Made by a program: the position numbers and the translations under genes. From Pseudomonas phenolilytica (GTDB taxonomy: Bacteria; Pseudomonadota; Gammaproteobacteria; Pseudomonadales; Pseudomonadaceae), in the NCBI RefSeq assembly GCF_021432765.1, contig NZ_CP058908.1:3558001-3622000 (forward strand): 64,000 nt of DNA, read 5' to 3'. Shown here one piece after another: positions 57,932 to 64,000 of this stretch (position 1 is its first letter; each line of letters opens with the position of its first letter). The notes under the pieces were generated by a model that was not told where the DNA came from, ran no database searches, and saw only the letters and a list, made by a program, of their open reading frames with translations.

Positions 57932-60487
57932 TCAGGAGCCGGCGGACGATGCCCTGGAGCGCTGGTAGGCGTCGTGCCAGGCCTGATAGCGCGGATCCTG
58001 CCAGATGCGCTGATGAAGGCGCGCCATGCCGTTGGGGTCGTTGAGCAGACGCCAGCGCGCCGCTTCGGCAGCACCATCGGGGCCGGCTTCGAGAATCTGC
58101 TGCATGCGCTGCTCGCGCAACTGCTCGGCCGCCGGCACCACCTTGGCGTGGCGCGCACGCGCCATTCCACAGACCAGCGCGTTGTACAGCGGGTCCACCG
58201 TCGCGGCGATGAAGCCGTCGTGCAGGGCGTTGTCGTGGTTCTCGCGGGCGTAGCGATCGGTCGCCGCCAGCTCCTGCGGCGGATTGAACTCCTCGGGAAT
58301 CAGGAACAGCTTGCGCCGCAGCGCCGCCAGCCCCAACCCGGTACGGCTGGTAATCACCGACACCGGCGCCGAGAGGATCAGCGAGCCGACGATCGGCGCC
58401 AGCCACCACAGGAACGCCGGGTCGAGCCAGGCCACCAGTGCTGTCCAGAGCACGCCCAGCAGCATCTGCGGACCATGCCGCCGTAGGGCCTCGCTCCACG
58501 GGGTGGCGTTGTCGGCACGTTGCGGCGACTGCCACTGCACCGACCAGCCGAGGAACGCGGCGGTGACGAACACCGTGTGGAACAGCATGCGCACCGGCGC
58601 CGCCAGCATCGAGAACAGCGACTCCAGCAGCATCGACAGCAGCAGCCGCAGCCGCCCACCGTACTCGTTCGCGCCCTTGATCCAGATGAGCAGTACGCTC
58701 AACAGCTTGGGCAGGAACAGCAGCGTCAGCGTGGCCGAGAACAGCATGATGGCCTCTTCCGGATGCCACTGCGGCCACAGCGGATAGAGCTGGTTCGGCT
58801 GCAGGAAGTACTCCGGCACCATCAGGGTGTGAATCGCCAGCAGGCCGGTGGACAGCACCAGGAAGATGAACCACAGCGGCGCCGACAGGTAGGACATCAC
58901 GCCGGTGAGGAACACGAAGCGGTGCACGGTGTGCATGCCCTTGACCAGGAACAGGCGGAAGTTCATCAGGTTGCCGTGGCACCAGCGACGGTCGCGCTTG
59001 AGTTCGTCGAGCAGGTTGGGCGGCAGTTCCTCGTAGCTACCCGGCAGGTCATAGGCGATCCACACACCCCAGCCGGCGCGGCGCATCAACGCGGCCTCGA
59101 CGAAGTCGTGGGAGAGGATGGCACCGGCGAACGAGCCCTTGCCCGGCAACGGCGCCAGCGCGCAGTGCTCGATGAACGGCTTGACCCGGATGATCGCGTT
59201 ATGCCCCCAGTAATGCGATTCGCCCAGCTGCCAGAAGTTGAGTCCGGCGGTGAACAGCGGGCCGTAGACGCGCGTGGCGAACTGCTGCATGCGCGCATAG
59301 AGGGTGTCCATGCCCGATGCGGTGGGCGCCGTCTGAATGATGCCGGCGGACGGATTGGCCTCCATCAGCCGCACCAGGCTGGTCAGGCAATCGCCGCTCA
59401 TCACGCTGTCGGCATCGAGCACCACCATGTAGCGGTAGCTGCTGCCCCAGCGACGGCAGAAGTCGTCGATGTTGCCGCTCTTGCGCTTCACCCGGCGCCG
59501 GCGCCGGCGGTAGAAAATATGGCCGAAGCCGTCGACCTCGCGACACAGCTCCAGCCAGGCCTTCTGCTCGGCTACGCAGATATCGGGATCGTTGCTGTCG
59601 CTGAGCACGAAGATGTCGAAGTGCTCGATCTGCCCGGTGGCCAGCAGCGATTCGTAGGTCGCGCGCAGACCGGCGAATACTCGCGGCACGTCTTCGTTGG
59701 CGATGGGCATCACCAGCGCGGTGCGCGCTTCGCGTGGGATCGGTTCGTTGCCCAGCGTGCTGGCGGAAATGTTGTAGCGGTCGCGGCCCTTGAGCAGCTG
59801 GAAGAAGCCCATCAGTGCCGTCCAGAAGCCCACCGATACCCAGCAGAACAGCAAGGCGAACAGCAGCAGGATGCTCGTCTGCACCACGTAGGGCAGGATC
59901 TGCCGCGCCGATTCCTGCCACGGCTGCTGGAATACCTCCTGCAGATCGACCAATGCCCAGCCCTGATAGGGCAGCACGGACTTCATGTGCCAGGTGGCAA
60001 TGACGGTCTGCACCAGCATCAGCGTCAGCAGCAACGTCCGGCGCAGGGCAACCACCTGGCGCCAGCGCGAGTCGCGCTCGACCGGCGGCGGCACCTCCAC
60101 GGCGCGGTTTTTCTTGCGCAGCAGGCGCCACCAGCTCAGGCGCAGCACGTTGGTGTGCCACGGCTCGGGCACCATGCGGGTACGCACGATCGGCGGCGTC
60201 GAGCGGATGCAGACGCGCGCCTGGTGATCGCGCATCAGCGCACGCCCACGCTCGAAGGTATCGCCCCAGCCGAGCTTCAGCCGCGCCGCGACCGAGCCCA
60301 GCGCACCGGCCGAAGGCGGCACGCCGGGCGCGGTGTCCGGCGTCTGCTGAGCGAGGACGCGATGCAGGTCGTCGAGCGTGCCGCCCTCGCGCGCGACCTC
60401 ATCGGCCAGCGCCTGGCGCTCGGCGTCGGCCAGCGGCAGTTGATCGAGATAGTGTCCGCCGAGGGACGCTGACGCCAGGTTATTCAT
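57932..60487 (-). CDS. mdoH: Glucans biosynthesis glucosyltransferase H
   Basis: This 851-aa inner-membrane GT2 enzyme polymerises UDP-glucose into osmoregulated periplasmic glucans. The glycosyltransferase core has [19 protein letters not shown], the DADSVMSG metal motif and the DRRWCHGNL motif for the growing chain. About eight membrane segments flank it. Its length matches P. aeruginosa OpgH (861). It overlaps mdoG by 8 bases and is translated from the same transcript. Confidence 0.96.
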   Translation of the reverse strand: MNNLASASLGGHYLDQLPLADAERQALADEVAREGGTLDDLHRVLAQQTPDTAPGVPPSAGALGSVAARLKLGWGDTFERGRALMRDHQARVCIRSTPPIVRTRMVPEPWHTNVLRLSWWRLLRKKNRAVEVPPPVERDSRWRQVVALRRTLLLTLMLVQTVIATWHMKSVLPYQGWALVDLQEVFQQPWQESARQILPYVVQTSILLLFALLFCWVSVGFWTALMGFFQLLKGRDRYNISASTLGNEPIPREARTALVMPIANEDVPRVFAGLRATYESLLATGQIEHFDIFVLSDSNDPDICVAEQKAWLELCREVDGFGHIFYRRRRRRVKRKSGNIDDFCRRWGSSYRYMVVLDADSVMSGDCLTSLVRLMEANPSAGIIQTAPTASGMDTLYARMQQFATRVYGPLFTAGLNFWQLGESHYWGHNAIIRVKPFIEHCALAPLPGKGSFAGAILSHDFVEAALMRRAGWGVWIAYDLPGSYEELPPNLLDELKRDRRWCHGNLMNFRLFLVKGMHTVHRFVFLTGVMSYLSAPLWFIFLVLSTGLLAIHTLMVPEYFLQPNQLYPLWPQWHPEEAIMLFSATLTLLFLPKLLSVLLIWIKGANEYGGRLRLLLSMLLESLFSMLAAPVRMLFHTVFVTAAFLGWSVQWQSPQRADNATPWSEALRRHGPQMLLGVLWTALVAWLDPAFLWWLAPIVGSLILSAPVSVITSRTGLGLAALRRKLFLIPEEFNPPQELAATDRYARENHDNALHDGFIAATVDPLYNALVCGMARARHAKVVPAAEQLREQRMQQILEAGPDGAAEAARWRLLNDPNGMARLHQRIWQDPRYQAWHDAYQRSRASSAGS

Positions 60488-62051
60488 GGATCGGAATCTG
60501 GTAGCTCCAGGTTTCGGAAAGCGTCTTCTCGCCTTCCACCAGTGCAGCGCGCAGCTCGACCGGACGCGCCGGATCGCGCACTTTCAGTCGCAGCGTCAGG
60601 CGCCAGCCCTTGCTCACCGGGTTGTAGCGCAGGCTGTTTTCCACCAGTTCGGCGTTGTCGTCGGTACTCACCCGGGTGCTCACCGGCGCATCGGCCGGCA
60701 GCGCTGCAAGGTTGGGGCCGACGAAATCGACGATCAGCGCGATGCTGCCGTCAGGCTGGCGGATCAGGTTCGACTGCTTGACGTCGCCAGTGGACAGGCG
60801 CGTCTGGCTGACCCAGGCGAGAGCCGGGTCGTGCAGCGCCGGTTCATCCATCGTGAAATGCAGGCGATAGGCAAAGTCCAGCGGCTTGCCGGGCTCCGGG
60901 CGCTGCTCGGGTACCCAGAAGGCGACGATGTTGTCGTTGGTCTCATCCGGCGTGGGGATTTCGATCAGCTCGACGTGCCCCTTGCCCCAATCGCCGGTCG
61001 GCTCGACCCAACCGCTGGGGCGCAGCTCGTAGCGGTCGTCCAGATCCTCGTAGCGGCCGAAATCGCGGGTGCGCTGCAACAGACCGAAACCACGCGGATT
61101 CTCCACGCTGTAGCTGCTGATGTTCAGGCGCTTGGGGTTGTTCAGCGGTCGCCAGATCCACTCGCCGTTGCCAGCATGAATCGCCAGGCCTTCGGAATCA
61201 TGCAGCTGCGGACGGTAGTTGCGCTGCACGCTCGGCTGGTTGGCGCCGAACAGGTACATGCTGGTAAGCGCGCCGAGCCCGAGCTTTTCCACGGGCTCGC
61301 GCAGGTAAACCCGCGCCTGCACGTCGACGGTGCTGTCCTTGCCTGGCGTCACCACCATGCGATAGGCACCGGTGGCGCGCGGCGAATCCAGCAGTGCGTA
61401 GATCACCAGGTTGCGCCGGTCGGCCTGCGGCCGCTCGATCCAGAATTCACGGAAGCTCGGAAACTCCTCGCCGCTCGGCAAGGCGGTGTCGATGGCCAAT
61501 CCCCGCGCCGAGAGGCCGTAGACCTGACCCTTGCCGATCACGCGAAAATAGCTGGCGCCGAGCAGGGTGATCAGCTCATCGGCCTTTTTTGGCTCGTTCA
61601 GCGGATAAAGCACCTTGAAGCCGGCGAAACCGAGGTTCTCCAGGGCGGCAGGTTCGATCTGTACCTGGCCGAAATCGAACATCTGCGGGTCGTAGCGGAC
61701 TTCCTTGACGCCCTTGCTGGTGATCTCGTTGATCTTCACCGGGACGTTGAAATGCATGCCCTGGTGATAGAACTGCACCTCGAACGGGGTCTTCGCGTCG
61801 TGCCAGAGCGCCTTGTCGGGACGGAAACGCAGTTGCTGGTAGTCGGCGAACGCCATGCTGCGGAACACTTCCGGCAGGTTGCTTTGCGGCGCGGCGTAGT
61901 TGGCAGCCGCCAGCTCCTCGGCCTTCTTCGCCACGTCGTCAAGGCCGAATGCCCAGCCGTTGCCGGCAAACAGACTCATGGACAGGCCCAGCGCCATGCC
62001 CAGCAGGCGTCCGCTACGCGTGCCTGCCCTGAAACCAATGTTTCGTGACAC
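60480..62051 (-). CDS. mdoG: Glucans biosynthesis protein G
   Basis: This 523-aa periplasmic protein acts with MdoH to branch or release periplasmic glucans. A signal peptide covers about 1-34 ([19 protein letters not shown]). MdoG-domain landmarks are [40 protein letters not shown] and [18 protein letters not shown]. The start is GTG at 62051 with a strong AGGAGGGG site. The 208-base gap to bglX contains no gene I can support and presumably holds the promoter. Confidence 0.95.
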   Translation of the reverse strand: MSRNIGFRAGTRSGRLLGMALGLSMSLFAGNGWAFGLDDVAKKAEELAAANYAAPQSNLPEVFRSMAFADYQQLRFRPDKALWHDAKTPFEVQFYHQGMHFNVPVKINEITSKGVKEVRYDPQMFDFGQVQIEPAALENLGFAGFKVLYPLNEPKKADELITLLGASYFRVIGKGQVYGLSARGLAIDTALPSGEEFPSFREFWIERPQADRRNLVIYALLDSPRATGAYRMVVTPGKDSTVDVQARVYLREPVEKLGLGALTSMYLFGANQPSVQRNYRPQLHDSEGLAIHAGNGEWIWRPLNNPKRLNISSYSVENPRGFGLLQRTRDFGRYEDLDDRYELRPSGWVEPTGDWGKGHVELIEIPTPDETNDNIVAFWVPEQRPEPGKPLDFAYRLHFTMDEPALHDPALAWVSQTRLSTGDVKQSNLIRQPDGSIALIVDFVGPNLAALPADAPVSTRVSTDDNAELVENSLRYNPVSKGWRLTLRLKVRDPARPVELRAALVEGEKTLSETWSYQIPIHE

Positions 62052-62259
62052 ATCCCCTCCTGATTTTCACGATGATGCCGGCCATCGATCGGCGCCGGTC
62101 TGTCTGTTGGTCTGCCGTCGGGTTAAATGATTCCCGCGCCGGGTCAATCGAGGCGGCGCATCATCCCACGCCGGACACAGGCCGGATAGATGGTCGCGCA
62201 CCTTACCTGCGGCCAGCTGCCGCATCGGCAAGCCGGCGGCAGGCGGGCGTCACAGTCAC

Positions 62260-63999
62260 TCAGCGCAAGATGAATGCGGCGCTGCGTACCTGCTGCGAAT
62301 CGAGCCCGATCTGCACCTCGAATTCGCCAGGCTCGGCCACCTGCCGCAGCTGGGCATTGAAGAACCGCAGATCTTTCTCGCCGATGTCGAAGCGGACCTC
62401 ACGCTCCTCGCTGGCCTTGAGCATGACCTTGCGAAACGCCTTGAGTTCTTTGACCGGGCGAATCACCGACGCCACCTGATCGCGGATGTACAGCTGGACC
62501 ACCGCAGCACCGTCACGCGAACCGCTGTTCTTCACCTTCACGCTCGCCTGCAAGGTGCCCGGCAGGCGCAGCTCGGCACTCGACAGCGACACGTGCGACA
62601 GCTCGAAATCGGTATAGCTCAGGCCGTAGCCGAACGGGTACAGCGGGCCGGTGGGTTCCTCGAAGTACTGCGAGGTGTAGTTGCCCGGCTTGCCCTCGAC
62701 ATAGGGGCGCCCGACGCGCAGGTGATTGTAGTAGGTGGGAATCTGTCCCACCGAACGCGGAAAGGAGATCGGCAGCTTGCCGGAAGGGTTGTAGTCGCCG
62801 AACAGCACGTCGGCGATCGCATGACCGCCTTCGGTGCCGCTGAACCAGGTTTCCAGGATCGCATCAGCGTTGGCCTTGGCCCAGCCAAGCTCCAACGGCC
62901 GGCCGTTCATCAGCACCAGCACCAGCGGCTTGCCGGTTGCCTTGAGCGCGCGTAGCAGCGCCTGCTGGCTGGGTGGAATCTGCAGACTGGTGCGGCTCGA
63001 ACTCTCGTGGGACATGCCGCGCGATTCACCGACGGCGGCAATCACCACATCGGCACGTTCGGCGGCAGCGACCGCTTCGGCGATCATCTGCGCGGCCGGG
63101 CGCGGGTCCTGCACCACTTCGGGCGTGTCCCAGTTGAGGAAGTTCAGGTATTCGACGAGGTGCGGATCGTCGGTAATGTTGGCGCCGCGGGCATGGAGCA
63201 GCGTCGCCTTGCCGGCCAGTGCCGCGGTCAGCCCCTGACGCAGCGTCACCGCCTGCGCGGCAACACCGGCGGCCGACCAGCTGCCGAGCATGTCGAGCGG
63301 CGAATCGGCCAGCGGGCCGACCAGTGCGATGGTGCCGCTTTTCTTCAGCGGCAGCGTCTGCGCGCGGTTCTCCAGCAGCACCAGCGATTCGCGCGCCACC
63401 GCACGCGCCTCCGCCCGGTGCAAACGGCTCTCGGCATTGACGTCCTGCGGATCGTCGGCGGCTGCACCGATGCGCCGCAGCGGATCGTGGAACAGGCCCA
63501 TGTCGTACTTGGCGCCCAGCACCTCGCGCACCGCAGCGTCGATCTCGCCGATCTCGACTTCGCCATCACGTACCAGCCCGGGCAGTTCGTCGCGGTACAG
63601 CGAGTCGGCCATGCTCATGTCGATGCCCGCCTTGAGCGCAAGCCGCGCCGCCTCGCGCCCGTCCTGCGCGACGCCGTGGCGCAGCAGCTCGCTGATCGCG
63701 CCGTGGTCGCTGACGGTCACCCCGCGAAAGCCCCAGTCGCGGCGCAACAGGTCACGCAGCAGCCAGCTGTTGGCGCTCGCCGGCACGCCGTTGATGGCGT
63801 TCAGCGCGACCATCACGCCACCAGCGCCCGCCTCCACGGCCGCGCGGTACGGCGGGAGGAAGTCCTGGTGCATGCGCATCGGGCTCATATCGACCACGTT
63901 GTAGTCGCGCCCGCCCTCCACCGCGCCGTACAGCGCGAAATGCTTGACGCTTGCCATGATGCTGTTCGGCGCCGCGACGGATTCGCCCTGATAAGCCTT
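62260..63999 (-). CDS. bglX: Periplasmic beta-glucosidase BglX, 5' end outside window
   Basis: This 579-residue fragment of a glycoside hydrolase family 3 enzyme cleaves beta-glucosides in the periplasm. The frame is open to the window edge. It begins KAYQGESVAAPNSIMASVKH, so roughly the first quarter of the about 760-aa protein is missing. The catalytic nucleophile Asp is in GFRGVTVSDHGAISEL. GH3 C-domain motifs include ILETWFSGTEGGHAIADVLFGD, PLYPFGYGLSY and a fibronectin-III-like end (VQLYIRDQVASVIRPVKEL). Its position next to mdoGH hints at periplasmic glucan turnover. Confidence 0.93.
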   Translation of the reverse strand, partial: KAYQGESVAAPNSIMASVKHFALYGAVEGGRDYNVVDMSPMRMHQDFLPPYRAAVEAGAGGVMVALNAINGVPASANSWLLRDLLRRDWGFRGVTVSDHGAISELLRHGVAQDGREAARLALKAGIDMSMADSLYRDELPGLVRDGEVEIGEIDAAVREVLGAKYDMGLFHDPLRRIGAAADDPQDVNAESRLHRAEARAVARESLVLLENRAQTLPLKKSGTIALVGPLADSPLDMLGSWSAAGVAAQAVTLRQGLTAALAGKATLLHARGANITDDPHLVEYLNFLNWDTPEVVQDPRPAAQMIAEAVAAAERADVVIAAVGESRGMSHESSSRTSLQIPPSQQALLRALKATGKPLVLVLMNGRPLELGWAKANADAILETWFSGTEGGHAIADVLFGDYNPSGKLPISFPRSVGQIPTYYNHLRVGRPYVEGKPGNYTSQYFEEPTGPLYPFGYGLSYTDFELSHVSLSSAELRLPGTLQASVKVKNSGSRDGAAVVQLYIRDQVASVIRPVKELKAFRKVMLKASEEREVRFDIGEKDLRFFNAQLRQVAEPGEFEVQIGLDSQQVRSAAFILR

Positions 64000-64000
64000 G

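Overview
The window is chromosomal DNA of a high-GC gammaproteobacterium, most likely a Pseudomonas of the P. stutzeri (Stutzerimonas) group. This rests on the complete glpFKRD regulon, the Pseudomonas-type Entner-Doudoroff/glucose-uptake cluster (zwf-pgl-eda, gtsABCD, gtrS-gltR, glk-edd), a dsbG-tlpA-dsbD operon beside a two-component system as in P. aeruginosa, and intergenic repeats typical of the group. A LamB-type porin in the sugar cluster, instead of the OprB expected in P. aeruginosa, fits a species that uses maltose; the species is an inference. I see no insertion sequences, phage, CRISPR arrays, rRNA or tRNA. Coding density is very high and no gene-free stretch reaches 300 bases.

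Layout. 1-6000: the 3' part of azoR, then small housekeeping or unknown genes (TfoX-like, GNAT, methyltransferase, zinc-ribbon protein, a 42-aa membrane peptide, a duplicated CAP protein, lipoproteins). 6180-10970: RlhA-type U32 protein, a Tat-exported class A beta-lactamase, a K+ channel and a DUF1275 membrane protein. 11100-16230: glycerol regulon glpF-glpK-glpR-glpD with GlpR-type inverted repeats. 16211-18934: zapA/zapB-like, ppiC, DUF3597, rluB. 19034-33171, nearly all on the minus strand: edd-glk-gltR-gtrS, then gtsABCD-lamB, then zwf-pgl-eda. Together these bring glucose or maltose-type sugars through the outer membrane (LamB) and inner membrane (Gts), phosphorylate them (Glk) and degrade them by the Entner-Doudoroff route (Zwf, Pgl, Edd, Eda), under the GtrS/GltR two-component system. 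No hexR gene lies next to zwf.

33462-42390: plsB; a three-gene oxidoreductase/ThDP-enzyme operon divergent from an AraC-type regulator; a DUF4197 protein. 42508-47957: a periplasmic disulfide-isomerization operon (dsbG, an Lgt-like/TlpA fusion, dsbD) divergent from a QseB-like two-component system. 47966-57803: a copper-resistance island with copRS divergent from a run of metal genes: DUF2933, copper ATPase, CopZ-like protein, DUF411, DUF3147, multicopper oxidase CopA, a Met/His-rich peptide, CopB and a cytochrome c with a His-rich tail. It carries two matching CopR-type boxes. 57932-64000: opgG-opgH for osmoregulated periplasmic glucans and the 3' part of bglX.

A recurrent regulatory theme is the AANAANAA motif, the known Crc/Hfq catabolite-repression target, seen next to the starts of glpF, gltR, gtsA, gtsD, lamB and the ThDP enzyme. 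The least-described parts are the copper island's accessory proteins, the ThDP/FMN/FAD operon and the Lgt-like/thioredoxin fusion.
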